In this document: positions 54,169-62,965 of the stretch, piece after piece
Layout: every line of letters begins with the position of its first letter
Position numbering within the stretch: position 1 is the stretch's first letter
Assembly (NCBI RefSeq): GCF_016908395.1
Contig: NZ_JAFBDU010000012.1
Location: forward strand, 1-64,000
Reading direction: 5' to 3'
DNA length: 64,000 nt
Source of the DNA: Metabacillus crassostreae
Lineage (GTDB): Bacteria; Bacillota; Bacilli; Bacillales; Bacillaceae
Position numbers and translations under genes: made by a program
The notes under the pieces: generated by a model
Databases searched by the model: none
Told to the model about the DNA's origin: nothing
The model's input: only the letters and a program-made list of their open reading frames with translations

Positions 54169-55350
54169 ATGAAAATGAAAGTATTTGAACAATCACATTT
54201 ATTAAATACATTACCAAAGCAATTTTTTGCAAGTCTTGTTGAGAAAGTATCTAAAATAGTTGACCAAGGTCATGATGTTATAAATTTAGGGCAAGGAAAT
54301 CCTGACCAACCAACACCCGTGCATATCGTTAAAGCAATGCAAGAGGCTGTAGCCAATCCGTTGTATCACAAATATTCGCCATTTCGCGGACAAGCATTTT
54401 TGAAAGAAGCGGTAGCAACGTTTTACAAAAGAGAGTATGGGGTAGAAATTGATCCAGCTAAAGAAGTGTGTATTCTATTTGGTGGTAAAGCGGGACTTGT
54501 CGAAGTACCACAGTGTTTACTAAATCCAGGAGATGTTGTCCTTGTTCCTGATCCAGGTTATCCTGATTATTGGTCTGGCGTTGAACTGGCACGTGCAAAA
54601 ATGGAAACAATGCCTTTATTGAGTGAAAATGACTTTTTGCCAGATTTTAGCAAGTTATCAAATGAAGTAAAACTACAGGCGAAAATGATGCTATTAAATT
54701 ATCCAAACAATCCAACTGGTGCTACAGCTACCGAAGAGTTTTTCGAAGAAACTGTAGCTTTTGCACAAGACAATGATATTTGTATCGTTCACGATTTTGC
54801 ATATGGTGCGATTGGCTTTGACGGAAAGCGTCCAGTTAGCTTTTTGCAAACAAAAGGAGCAAAAGAAAATGGGATAGAAATTTATACCTTTTCTAAGTCT
54901 TATAATATGGCTGGTTGGAGAATTGGCTTTGCTGTAGGTAATCCCTCTGTTATAGAAGCATTAAATTTATTACAAGACCACATGTATGTGAGTGTGTTCA
55001 GTGCAGTTCAAGAAGCAGCAGCACATGCTTTATTAAGTCCACAAACATGTGTTGAAGATCTGAATGATCTTTATGAATCTAGAAGAAATGTTTTAATAAA
55101 TGCGTTTCGTGAAATAGGCTGGAATGTAACTGCACCTTCAGGATCATTTTTTGCATGGCTTCCTGTGCCAGCTCAATTTTCATCTTCTGAAGAATTTTCT
55201 GATTATTTATTAGAAAAAGCTCATGTTGTAGTTGCTCCAGGAATTGGATTTGGAGAATATGGAGAAGGTTATGTAAGAGTAGGATTATTAACATCTGAAG
55301 AAAGATTAATTGAAGCAGCGAGCCGAATAAAAGAGTTAAACTTGTTTTAA
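54169..55350 (+). CDS. mtnE: Methionine-salvage aminotransferase MtnE
   Basis: The 393-residue class I/II PLP aminotransferase has FSKSYNMAGWRIG with the PLP lysine, LNYPNNPTGA (ligand loop) and VHDFAYGA (Asp pairing with the pyridine). It transaminates ketomethylthiobutyrate to methionine, using glutamine-type donors. The position between mtnU and mtnW matches B. subtilis mtnE (ykrV). Start 54169 has AAGGG upstream; an in-frame ATG two codons later is an alternative. It has no riboswitch of its own visible. Confidence 0.93.
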   Translation: MKMKVFEQSHLLNTLPKQFFASLVEKVSKIVDQGHDVINLGQGNPDQPTPVHIVKAMQEAVANPLYHKYSPFRGQAFLKEAVATFYKREYGVEIDPAKEVCILFGGKAGLVEVPQCLLNPGDVVLVPDPGYPDYWSGVELARAKMETMPLLSENDFLPDFSKLSNEVKLQAKMMLLNYPNNPTGATATEEFFEETVAFAQDNDICIVHDFAYGAIGFDGKRPVSFLQTKGAKENGIEIYTFSKSYNMAGWRIGFAVGNPSVIEALNLLQDHMYVSVFSAVQEAAAHALLSPQTCVEDLNDLYESRRNVLINAFREIGWNVTAPSGSFFAWLPVPAQFSSSEEFSDYLLEKAHVVVAPGIGFGEYGEGYVRVGLLTSEERLIEAASRIKELNLF

Positions 55351-55487
55351 TATTTTTAAAGGCACAACAATTATTGATAAACTGAACTGATCTGAGTTTT
55401 TTATTCTTTTTCTAATTGACAGTTTGAAAATGATCTGTCATAATCCAAATTAATTTCAATCATTTCAAAATAAATTTGAACGTTTCG

Positions 55488-55598
55488 TTCTTATCAAGAG
55501 CAGGTGGAGGGACTAGCCCTTTGAAGCCCGGCAACCGACTTTTCCTTTTAGTAAAGCACGGTGCTAATTCTTGCAGCATTAAGCTGATAGATAAGGAG
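55488..55598 (+). ncRNA. SAM-I riboswitch (S-box) of mtnWXBD
   Basis: TTCTTATCAAGAG, GGTGGAGGGACTAGCCC, GAAGCCCGGCAACC, a short hairpin, AAAGCACGGTGCTAATTC and GATAAGGA closing P1 are all present. It is shorter than the mtnK copy because the P3 hairpin is small. A terminator follows. Confidence 0.96.
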
Positions 55599-55622
55599 AT
55601 ATGCTTACTATAACTGTAGTGA

Positions 55623-55660
55623 AAGCCTCTTCGATCTATGAGTATCGAAGAGGCTTTTTT
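55623..55660 (+). terminator. S-box terminator of mtnWXBD
   Basis: AAGCCTCTTCGAT / ATCGAAGAGGCTT form a perfect stem with an 8-nt loop, followed by TTTTTT. Confidence 0.88.
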
Positions 55661-55763
55661 TGCTATGATGTCTGCAGGATTGGATTAAAAATGATAAGAT
55701 AATAAATAAGTTAAAAGATTCAGATTAAAAGAATTAATAGGTGATTAGAAGGTAGGGTTTATA

Positions 55764-57005
55764 GTGAGTGAAGTTATTGCTACATATCTTGTACATGATG
55801 CTAAAGGAGATCTTGCAAAAAAAGCTGAAGGAATTGCATTAGGGTTAACAGTTGGTTCTTGGACTGACCTTCCTTTACTCGAGCAAGAACAATTAAAGGC
55901 TCATAAAGGTCAAGTATTAGAAGTCAGTCAGCTAGAAAACTGTGAAAAAACAAATTCATTCTTAGGTAAAAATGTTACTAGGGGCAAAATTAAAATAGCT
56001 TATCCAAGCTTGAACTATAGTCATGATATACCAGCGATTTTAACAACAGTTTTTGGGAAATTATCACTAGATGGTGAAGTGAAGTTAATTGATCTGGAAT
56101 TTTCTGAGTCACTAAAATCTGCTTTTCCTGGACCAGCATTTGGAATAAAAGGGATTCGTGAGAAGTTAGGTGTTTACGATAGACCTTTATTAATGAGTAT
56201 TTTTAAAGGTGTAATTGGGAGAGATTTATTTTATCTTAAAGAACAGCTAAAACAACAGGTTTTAGGTGGTGTAGATCTAGTAAAGGATGATGAAATTCTT
56301 TTTGAGAACCCCTTAACACCATTTGAAAATCGCATTATTGCAGGTAAAGAGATATTACAACAGGTTTATAATGAAACAGGTCATAAAGCCTTATATGCAG
56401 TAAATCTTTCAGGCAAAACATATGATTTGAAAGATAAAGCAAAACGAGCATCTGATCTTGGAGCAGATGTCCTGTTATTTAATGTTTTTGCGTATGGTCT
56501 AGATGTATTACAAAGCTTAGCAGAAGATTCTGATATAACAGTACCGATCATGGCACACCCTGCTGTTAGTGGTGCTTCAACTGCTTCAAGCTTATATGGA
56601 TTTTCAAGTTCATTATTACTTGGTAAATTGCTACGAATGACAGGTGCTGATTTCTCCCTATTTCCATCACCGTATGGTAGTGTTGCGTTAAATAGAGAGG
56701 ATGCTTTAGGAATTGCTGAAAACTGCTTAGTAGAAGATCAATTTAAACAATCGTTCCCCGTTCCTTCTGCTGGGATTCATCCTGGACTTGTTCCACTGCT
56801 TATTAGAGACTTTGGGATTGATTCGGTTATAAATGCTGGTGGTGGAGTTCATGGTCACCCAAATGGTGCGATAGGTGGGGGCCGTGCTTTTAGAGCAGCT
56901 ATTAATGCAACACTTTCTGGAATTAGCTTAAAGCAAGCAGCTGAAAGTAGTCATGATTTAAAAATTGCTATTGATCTTTGGGGTAGTAGTGAGGTGAACA
57001 AATGA
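55764..57005 (+). CDS. mtnW: 2,3-diketo-5-methylthiopentyl-1-phosphate enolase MtnW
   Basis: The 413-residue RuBisCO-like protein (form IV) tautomerises the diketone phosphate in place of CO2 fixation. Seen are [25 protein letters not shown] (the carbamylated-Lys region), MAHPAVSGA and [16 protein letters not shown] (phosphate loop). Length equals B. subtilis MtnW. The GTG start at 55764 follows an AGGTAGGG-like site. It overlaps mtnX by 4 nt. It heads the S-box-controlled WXB(D) operon. Confidence 0.96.
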   Translation: MSEVIATYLVHDAKGDLAKKAEGIALGLTVGSWTDLPLLEQEQLKAHKGQVLEVSQLENCEKTNSFLGKNVTRGKIKIAYPSLNYSHDIPAILTTVFGKLSLDGEVKLIDLEFSESLKSAFPGPAFGIKGIREKLGVYDRPLLMSIFKGVIGRDLFYLKEQLKQQVLGGVDLVKDDEILFENPLTPFENRIIAGKEILQQVYNETGHKALYAVNLSGKTYDLKDKAKRASDLGADVLLFNVFAYGLDVLQSLAEDSDITVPIMAHPAVSGASTASSLYGFSSSLLLGKLLRMTGADFSLFPSPYGSVALNREDALGIAENCLVEDQFKQSFPVPSAGIHPGLVPLLIRDFGIDSVINAGGGVHGHPNGAIGGGRAFRAAINATLSGISLKQAAESSHDLKIAIDLWGSSEVNK

Positions 57006-57664
57006 AGAATAAAGTAATCATTTGTGACTTCGATGGGACGATAACAGAAACTGATAATATTATTGCGATCATGAAAAAGTTTGCACCACCAGAATGGGAC
57101 GCTTTGAAACAAGGGGTACTCTCTCAAGACATTTCAATACGTGAAGGTGTAGGCAAGATGTTTCATTTGCTACCTTCATCAATAAAAGAAGAAATTATTG
57201 AATATATTATTGACCATGCAGAAATAAGAGCTGGTTTTAAGGATTTTGTGAAATATACAAATGAAAATAATATTCCACTTTTTATCGTTAGTGGAGGAAT
57301 TGATTTTTTTGTTTATCCATTACTTCAAGGTTTAATTGATAAAGATGTAATTTTTTGCAATAAAGCTAACTTTAACGGAGAACAAATTGAAATTGAGTGG
57401 CCATATAGTTGTGATGATAACTGTGATAATGAGTGTGGTTGCTGTAAACCATCATTGATCAGAAAGCTGACTGATCAAGAGCAAAGTAAAATAGTTATTG
57501 GAGATTCTATTACTGATCTCCAAGCAGCAAAGCTCGGTGATTTTGTCATTGCAAGAGATTTGTTATTAGAGAAATGTAAAGAGCTAAATCTACCTCATAA
57601 GCCGTTTACTACCTTTTATGATGTAATAGATATTCTAGAGCAGTTAAAGGAGGGTGAGGTATGA
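57002..57664 (+). CDS. mtnX: HK-MTPenyl-1-P phosphatase MtnX
   Basis: The 220-residue HAD phosphatase has [12 protein letters not shown] (catalytic Asp pair), [13 protein letters not shown], the Cys-rich insert [15 protein letters not shown] and [16 protein letters not shown]. It removes phosphate from the enol product of MtnW. It overlaps mtnW and mtnB by ATGA on both sides, giving tight coupling. The Cys-rich insert could bind zinc, as in some members. Confidence 0.95.
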   Translation: MKNKVIICDFDGTITETDNIIAIMKKFAPPEWDALKQGVLSQDISIREGVGKMFHLLPSSIKEEIIEYIIDHAEIRAGFKDFVKYTNENNIPLFIVSGGIDFFVYPLLQGLIDKDVIFCNKANFNGEQIEIEWPYSCDDNCDNECGCCKPSLIRKLTDQEQSKIVIGDSITDLQAAKLGDFVIARDLLLEKCKELNLPHKPFTTFYDVIDILEQLKEGEV

Positions 57665-58287
57665 ACTTGTTACATACAAGATGGGAAGAGCTAGCAGATA
57701 TTAAACGTGTGTTAGCTAAGCGAGACTGGTTTCCAGGAACTAGTGGGAATCTTGCTATTAAAGTAGATCATGATCCGTGCAGCTTTCTAGTAACAGCTAG
57801 TGGAAAAGACAAAACGAAAGAAACGAATGAGGATTTTTTACTTGTTAATGCACTAGGTGATCCTGTAAATGATACTACTTTAAAGCCTTCAGCTGAAACA
57901 CTTTTGCATGTTGAGGTATTCACAAAAACAAATGCAGGCTGTAGCCTTCATGTTCATACATTAGACAATAATGTTATTTCTGAACTGTATGGAGATAATG
58001 GCAGTATTACTTTTAAAGGTCAAGAAATTATTAAAGCCTATGGTTTATGGGAAGAAGATGCTGAGTATACAATTCCGATCATTTATAATCATGCTGATAT
58101 CCCAACTTTAGCAAGTGAATTTTCAAAGTTTGTTAATAAAGATGCTGGTGCTGTTTTAATAAGAAATCATGGTATTACTGTATGGGGAAAAGATGCCCTT
58201 GAAGCTAAGAAATATTTAGAAGCTAGTGAATTTTTGTTTTCTTATCATTTAAAGCTATTAACACTTAAAGCATTGAAGGTGAATTAA
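57661..58287 (+). CDS. mtnB: Methylthioribulose-1-phosphate dehydratase MtnB
   Basis: The 208-residue class II aldolase-like zinc enzyme has [25 protein letters not shown] (two zinc His) and [10 protein letters not shown] (third His). It dehydrates methylthioribulose-1-phosphate to the diketone used by MtnW. ATGA overlap couples it to mtnX. The following gene mtnD is delayed by a 294-bp gap containing a GC-rich repeat. Confidence 0.95.
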   Translation: MNLLHTRWEELADIKRVLAKRDWFPGTSGNLAIKVDHDPCSFLVTASGKDKTKETNEDFLLVNALGDPVNDTTLKPSAETLLHVEVFTKTNAGCSLHVHTLDNNVISELYGDNGSITFKGQEIIKAYGLWEEDAEYTIPIIYNHADIPTLASEFSKFVNKDAGAVLIRNHGITVWGKDALEAKKYLEASEFLFSYHLKLLTLKALKVN

Positions 58288-58364
58288 TTCTTTTCTTCAA
58301 ACAGGCATGTTTGTGAATGAAAAGGTTCTACAATGAGGCAACAATATCAATTAAAAATGGCTCT

Positions 58365-58514
58365 GTTAAACTTTGTTGTTGATTTCCGTTACAGGCATTC
58401 GCTTTCCGCGGGCGGTCCGGAAGCCTCCTCGGCGCAAGCGCCTGTGGGGTCTCCCTTTGACACGCTTCTCCCGCAGGAGTCTCATACCTTTCACTCCAAT
58501 CAACAAAGTGTTAA
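58365..58514. repeat. GC-rich palindromic element within the mtn operon
   Basis: The ends GTTAAACTTTGTTG and its inverted match AATCAACAAAGTGTTAA frame a GC-rich core (GCTTTCCGCGGGCGG, GCCTCCTCGGCGC, GCGCCTGTGGGGTCTC, CCCGCAGGAGTCT). The core is related to that of the family A elements at 4532 and 60077. Such repeats are common in Bacillaceae intergenic DNA. It has no transposase. The 94-codon open frame over it is incidental. Confidence 0.8.
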
Positions 58515-58580
58515 AAAATCAACATTAACCTTTAACATAGCCTTAAAAATAAATAATGACATATTTAGGAGGAGAAAAAA

Positions 58581-59117
58581 ATGGCAGTTATTAAAGTTAG
58601 AAACACAAATGAAGTAATCGAGGGTTATGAAAATGTATTAAGTTTTTTAGAAAAGCAAGATGTTTTATATGAACATTGGGATATGAGTAAGCTTCCTACA
58701 CATCTGAAAGAAAAGTTTGTACTTAGTGATGAGGAAAAAGGAGAGATTCTAACAGCTTACAAAGAAGAGATCGAAGAGTTAGCTGAGAGAAGAGGCTATA
58801 AAACATGGGATATCGTCGCTCTTTCTGATGCTACACCTAACCTTGAAGAGCTTCTTAAAAAATTCGAAAATGTTCACACTCATACTGAAGATGAAGTTCG
58901 TGCTATTACGGCAGGTCATGGAATTTTCATCATTAAAGGTAACGATGAAGTAGGTTATTTTGATGTTGAGCTAGAAGCAGGTGATGTGATTTCTGTTCCA
59001 GAAGGTAATCCACATTTCTTTACACTAATGGAAGACCGTCAAGTAGTTGCTGTGAGATTGTTTATTGAAACAGAAGGTTGGGTAGCACACCCTTATGAAG
59101 ACAAAGTAAGTAAATAA
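58581..59117 (+). CDS. mtnD: Acireductone dioxygenase MtnD
   Basis: The 178-residue cupin has the metal-binding set HTHTEDEVR (H, H, E) and the second His in EGNPHFFTL. With Fe2+ it gives ketomethylthiobutyrate and formate; with Ni2+ it gives the off-pathway products. Length matches B. subtilis MtnD. Start 58581 is preceded by AGGAGGAG. It is last in the operon but follows the repeat element, so it may depend on read-through or its own promoter. A terminator follows. Confidence 0.96.
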   Translation: MAVIKVRNTNEVIEGYENVLSFLEKQDVLYEHWDMSKLPTHLKEKFVLSDEEKGEILTAYKEEIEELAERRGYKTWDIVALSDATPNLEELLKKFENVHTHTEDEVRAITAGHGIFIIKGNDEVGYFDVELEAGDVISVPEGNPHFFTLMEDRQVVAVRLFIETEGWVAHPYEDKVSK

Positions 59118-59124
59118 TACAAAG

Positions 59125-59164
59125 AAAAAGCGTAGAAATTCATATGGAAATTCTACGCTTTTTC
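59125..59164 (+). terminator. Terminator of mtnD
   Basis: AAAAAGCGTAGAA and TTCTACGCTTTTT pair perfectly around an AT-rich loop, followed by TTTC. Confidence 0.85.
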
Positions 59165-59278
59165 TTATTTATCTCCAGATTCTGGTTTGTACGATACAAA
59201 AATTGGTTCAACTTATTTTACACTCTAGATTGAATAAATGACTTATTAGGTAATATAATAAAAAGTCCTTTAATATCC

Positions 59279-59317
59279 GTTCAACATTGCTGTTGATTTT
59301 CGTTACAGGCATTCGCT
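59279..59317. repeat. Truncated fragment of the GC-rich element
   Basis: GTTGATTTTCGTTACAGGCATTCGCT matches the left arm of the 58365 element (GTTGATTTCCGTTACAGGCATTCGCT) with one difference, and then breaks off. It is a decayed partial copy about 900 bp from the intact one, in the same orientation. Confidence 0.6.
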
Positions 59318-59436
59318 CTTAACAAAGCCTAGTAATTAGTTGTAATAAAAACATGTTCCTTGAAATATTCGAATTTTCTTTACTATTCATAAAGGCTATG
59401 ATAAATTTTTACCAATACAACAAAGGGGGCTATTTA

Positions 59437-60069
59437 ATGAAAGTTCGCTATCATTATGTGCAAAAGGATTCGGTTAAATATTGTGATATTAGCAGTACAG
59501 TAAAGGAAGCTTATGATTATTTAAAAGAAACGGGCTATCGTTGTATTCCAGTTCTTAAAAATGGTAAAACATTTGCTGGCTTTATTTATAAAGCTCATAT
59601 ACTTGAGCATTATGTGGAGAATGAAGGGAAAGAAACAGATGCATTGGAGCCATTAATCAAAAATCAAGATGCATACATATTTGAGGAAGATTCTTTTTTT
59701 AAAACATTTTTAACAATTCGCCGACTACCGTTTTTAGCGGTATTAAATGAAGATAAAGAGTTTTCAGGTATTATTACTCACTCTAATATTATGGATGTAT
59801 TAGAAGATTCCTTTGGGATGAAAACGGGTGGTTACTTGCTTACTGTTGGAACAAAAGAGCATAAAGGTGCAATCAAAGATTTAGTAACAGCTGTTAAAGA
59901 TTTAAATATTGAAGGCTTATTAACACTTGATAATGGTGATAAATATATACGTAGAATTATTTTGAATTTATCAAGTGACGTTTCTGAAAATAAGTTAACC
60001 AAGGTGATAAAAAAGCTTGAAGACAAGGATTTTCGTGTAACTTCAGTTGATCGAATAGAGAAACAATAA
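59437..60069 (+). CDS. CBS-pair protein, CbpA-like (possible c-di-AMP binder)
   Basis: The 210-residue soluble protein has two CBS motifs: an N-terminal one (YCDISSTVKEAYDYLKETGYRCIPVL) and a second near FLTIRRLPFLAVLNEDKEFSGIITHSNIMDVL. An ACT-like C-terminal domain follows (IEGLLTLDNGDKYIRRIIL). This CBS plus ACT arrangement resembles Listeria CbpA, a cyclic di-AMP-binding protein, as I recall. B. subtilis DarB has CBS only. The start has AAAGGGGG upstream; the 28-codon upstream extension is not supported. Ligand binding is inferred. A family A element follows 8 bp after the stop codon. Confidence 0.75.
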   Translation: MKVRYHYVQKDSVKYCDISSTVKEAYDYLKETGYRCIPVLKNGKTFAGFIYKAHILEHYVENEGKETDALEPLIKNQDAYIFEEDSFFKTFLTIRRLPFLAVLNEDKEFSGIITHSNIMDVLEDSFGMKTGGYLLTVGTKEHKGAIKDLVTAVKDLNIEGLLTLDNGDKYIRRIILNLSSDVSENKLTKVIKKLEDKDFRVTSVDRIEKQ

Positions 60070-60076
60070 AAAGGAA

Positions 60077-60422
60077 GATGCTGGGACATAAGTATTTAAG
60101 TTAATGAAAAACCCGAATTATTAGGTGATATTTCAATTAATCATTCGCCTAATAGTTCGGGTTTTTATTTGCCGTCTTCAATAGAATTTTTGATTTTGCA
60201 TACTATTTTAAGAACCTAGTGGAATGGAGCGGAAGACACTCGACTCCTACGGGAATAGAGGAAAGGCAGAGACCCCGCAGGCGTTAGCGCTGAGGAGGCT
60301 CAGCTTCCTCCCCGTGGAAAGCGAGTGTCTGCAGCGCAATGGAACGAACTTGTTTCTTTCAGCTTAGCTTAATTTAGATTTATTCTTCTTTTTTTTGACT
60401 TCTTTACTTATGTCCCTGCCTC
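60077..60422. repeat. Dispersed palindromic element, family A, full-length copy 2
   Basis: The terminal inverted repeats GATGCTGGGACATAAGTA and TACTTATGTCCCTGCCTC frame 346 bp. Inside are a strong hairpin (60107-60166), CTAGTGGAATGGAGCGGAAGAC, a GC-rich core (CGAGTGTC, GACCCCGCAGGCGTTAGCGC, TGAGGAGGCTCAGC) and AACGAACTTG. It is the inverted counterpart of 4532-4902, and its core resembles the 58365 element. It is adjacent to the CBS gene's stop codon and carries its terminator. Confidence 0.82.
60107..60166 (+). terminator. Terminator inside family A copy 2
   Basis: AAAAACCCGAATTATTAGG pairs with CCTAATAGTTCGGGTTTTT (one mismatch) and ends in a T run, so the element supplies the terminator for the upstream CBS gene. 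The same hairpin occurs in copy 1. Confidence 0.75.
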
Positions 60423-60516
60423 TAAACCCTATTGTGATTTGTATATTTCACCTTAAATCCGAACCGATTAAGCTTATTGAAACAGGTTTTTAAGTAATCT
60501 CTCTATGGATTTAATG

Positions 60517-61299
60517 TTATTCTTTAAAGTCTGGAATGGTTTCTATATCAATTAATAACTCTGATAAGGTAACAGGATCTGCTTTCTTCTCAACAAGAGG
60601 TACATACTGTTTTAAAACAGAAGCTGTTTTTTCTCCAGCAATTCCTACATGTCCTATTGCAATAATTTCATTATCTTGCTCAATTCTACTCATTAACAGA
60701 TTTGCTTGCTTGATAATATGCTGAATTGTATATTGCTCATCGAAAAATAATTCATTTTCTAAATACGGAACTTGAAGCTCTTTAGCAAGATCTGATACAA
60801 CACTTTTTCCAGTCGTTTTACTATCTAAATAGTATAAATTTCTTTCTTTACATACCTCTAATATAATTCTCATAACTCGTTTATCTGCTGTCACTTTTGA
60901 CCCCATGTGATTATTCATTCCAACAGCATAAGGCACTTCATCTATTGCATCATTTACTCTTTTACGTATTTCTTTATCTGATAATTCTGTTGTAATAGCA
61001 CCAGGTCCTAACCAACTTTTTTTTCCAGAGATAGGTTCCATTGGAAGATGAAGAATTACTTCGTGTCCGTTTTTATGAGCTAGTCTGGCATCTTTTTTAG
61101 TAGTAGGCAGAAAGGGCATAACAGCAACTGTAATCGGAATTTGTAGTGATAGAATCTCTTCTGTACCTTTCATATTGTTTCCTAAATCATCAATAACGAT
61201 TGCAACCTGTCTTTCCAAAGTAGAAGTGTTAGTAGTTTGTGCTGCTGCGTTAGAAGGTAAATATACTAAAAATACGAAAGCGATTATAAGTTTTTTCAT
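60517..61299 (-). CDS. Divergent polysaccharide deacetylase (YibQ family)
   Basis: The 260-residue secreted protein has a signal peptide (MKKLIIAFVFLVYLPSNAAA). Its core shows QVAIVIDDLGNN (Asp-Asp metal motif), ITVAVMPFLPT, GHEVILHLPMEP (His) and VGMNNHMGSKVTAD, the set of the YibQ/DUF610 divergent polysaccharide deacetylases. Activity on a wall or capsule glycan is presumed. It stands alone, convergent with the preceding CBS/repeat block. It is divergent from spo0E across a 307-bp region holding a large palindrome. Confidence 0.85.
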   Translation of the reverse strand: MKKLIIAFVFLVYLPSNAAAQTTNTSTLERQVAIVIDDLGNNMKGTEEILSLQIPITVAVMPFLPTTKKDARLAHKNGHEVILHLPMEPISGKKSWLGPGAITTELSDKEIRKRVNDAIDEVPYAVGMNNHMGSKVTADKRVMRIILEVCKERNLYYLDSKTTGKSVVSDLAKELQVPYLENELFFDEQYTIQHIIKQANLLMSRIEQDNEIIAIGHVGIAGEKTASVLKQYVPLVEKKADPVTLSELLIDIETIPDFKE

Positions 61300-61446
61300 T
61301 TGAAAATGACTCCTTTTGATAGGGTGTTAATGTGAGGTCTACATTAATATCTCGTTTGGCAGTTTAAAGCTCATGGAATGCCACTTCACTAAAAATAAAA
61401 TGTTATTTAAATTAGTTTATCCTATGACAGGTTTATTCATGTAGTG

Positions 61447-61476
61447 TAAACATATTTCTAAATAGAAATATGTTTA
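61447..61476. promoter_or_regulatory. 30-bp perfect palindrome between the deacetylase gene and spo0E
   Basis: TAAACATATTTCTA-aa-TAGAAATATGTTTA has 14-bp arms with a 2-nt centre. It lies 148 nt upstream of the deacetylase start and 131 nt upstream of spo0E. No T run follows, so an operator or DNA-structure role is more likely than termination. The bound protein is unknown. Confidence 0.5.
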
Positions 61477-61606
61477 ACTTTTAAAGAGATTGGGAATAAA
61501 AAAAGTAGGATTTAATATTGTAGAGGACCTTAAATATATAATTAACTTTATCTGAACACGCAATCATTAATTATAGAATGAATTTAAAAATATAGGAGGA
61601 GATTTG

Positions 61607-61858
61607 ATGAATTACAATCGAATGAAAACAAAGCTACTTGAGAAAATTGATCGTAAAAGACATGAAATGATCGAAACAGCAAATAAAGAAGGATACACTA
61701 GTGAAACTGCAGTAAAATGTAGCCAGGATTTAGATTTGCTTATCAATGAATATCAACTTTTATTAATTGAAGAGAAAAAATCCTCTGCAACTAGACCAAT
61801 CTATCAATTTGTTCATTCAATGAAAATGATTGCGTTTAATGATCGTTTCTCTTACTGA
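61607..61858 (+). CDS. spo0E: Aspartyl-phosphate phosphatase Spo0E
   Basis: The 83-residue protein has the two-helix Spo0E core KLLEKIDRKRHEMIETANK ... KCSQDLDLLINEYQLL with the SQxLDxLI motif, and a longer C-terminal tail (SATRPIYQFVHSMK) like true Spo0E. It dephosphorylates Spo0A~P. The position upstream of motB, after the mtn genes, matches B. subtilis spo0E. Start 61607 follows AGGAGGAG. The large palindrome lies in its upstream region. Confidence 0.85.
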   Translation: MNYNRMKTKLLEKIDRKRHEMIETANKEGYTSETAVKCSQDLDLLINEYQLLLIEEKKSSATRPIYQFVHSMKMIAFNDRFSY

Positions 61859-61893
61859 TATTTTTTATATAAGTTAGAAGAGGTAAAAAGAGG

Positions 61894-61934
61894 AAGGCTA
61901 TTTTAGCAAGTAAAGCTTTGATCCATAGCCTTTT
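61894..61934. terminator. Bidirectional terminator between spo0E and ZIP gene
   Basis: AAGGCTAT and ATAGCCTT form an 8-bp stem with a long loop, followed by TT and an AT-rich stretch. It lies between convergent genes. Confidence 0.45.
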
Positions 61935-61973
61935 AAATAGTAATAGCTTTCTGATAGAAACAGTTATAATTGA

Positions 61974-62708
61974 TTAGAAACTCTCGATTAAAATAATCAT
62001 GAAAACAATCCCGATTATAAACGAATATGTTGCATATCGTTCATTACCATCACCATGACTTTCTGGTATTAACTCTTTATAAATAATAAATAGCATAGCA
62101 CCAGCTGCAAATGATAATCCATAAACAACTAAGAAATCTACATAACTTGTTAAATAAAATCCAAGCAATGCTGATACTATCTCTACAGCTCCGGTTGCAG
62201 TTGCAATCAACAATGCACGTATCCTGCTAATATCCTGTTTAATTAAAAACAGAGCAACTAAAAAGCCTTCAGGAGCATTTTGTAATCCTATGGCAAAGGC
62301 AATTAAGTTACCGGTTTCTTCTACATCAGATGCATAGCTAACACCTACAGATAACCCTTCAGGTATATTGTGTAAGGTGATTGCAGCAATGATCAATAAC
62401 GCCTTTTCATCAAATTTAATACCTGTTTTTGAATGTTGTAAATCTATATGTGGAATCTTCTTTTCAAGATAAGTGAGTGTTAGTACCCCTAAGAATATCC
62501 CAACAGAAACTTCGAATATGCTCCCGGATTTTAAACTTTCAGGAATCAATCCCAGCATGGCTGCAGTCATCATTATCCCGGCTGTAAAGGCTAAAAGAAT
62601 ATCCTTCCATCTATGAGATATTGAATTTTTAAGAAATAATATAGGTAAAGCACCTAAACCTGTTGACAAAGCTGATAATATACTACCGACCAAAACATCA
62701 GACATCAT
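61974..62708 (-). CDS. ZIP-family divalent metal transporter
   Basis: The 244-residue protein has eight membrane helices. Metal-binding signatures are ITLHNIPEGLSVGVS in helix 4 and GLQNAPEGFLVAL in helix 5, with ELIPESH at helix 7. It resembles ZupT-type importers of zinc, iron or manganese. A His-containing cytoplasmic loop (PHIDLQHSKTG) lies between helices 3 and 4. The second NAPEG replaces the common NIPEG. The start has AAAGGAG upstream, with two ATGs in tandem. The true metal is not determinable. Confidence 0.88.
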   Translation of the reverse strand: MMSDVLVGSILSALSTGLGALPILFLKNSISHRWKDILLAFTAGIMMTAAMLGLIPESLKSGSIFEVSVGIFLGVLTLTYLEKKIPHIDLQHSKTGIKFDEKALLIIAAITLHNIPEGLSVGVSYASDVEETGNLIAFAIGLQNAPEGFLVALFLIKQDISRIRALLIATATGAVEIVSALLGFYLTSYVDFLVVYGLSFAAGAMLFIIYKELIPESHGDGNERYATYSFIIGIVFMIILIESF

Positions 62709-62965
62709 GTAAAACTCCTTTAAAGTACTAGGTCTATGTTGTTATTCACTAGTTAACTTAATTTATTATTTCTTATAAGGTATTATGTATTAGATATTAA
62801 AAAACTTTTTATAGTAAGTAAAGAAAATAATGTTGTATTCTAGTATAAAGATTTAAATAAGTTGAAAAAGTTTATTGTTTGCTATAAAGGTTTTGTGTAA
62901 AATTATATGAAAGATGTAGTCAAAAGATAATATAGCTGTAGAATGAAAAACTGTTTCAAAAAAAT

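Noticed and set aside
58333-58617. A 94-codon open frame before mtnD
   Set aside because: It is read through the GC-rich palindromic repeat and into mtnD in another frame; the composition is that of the repeat.
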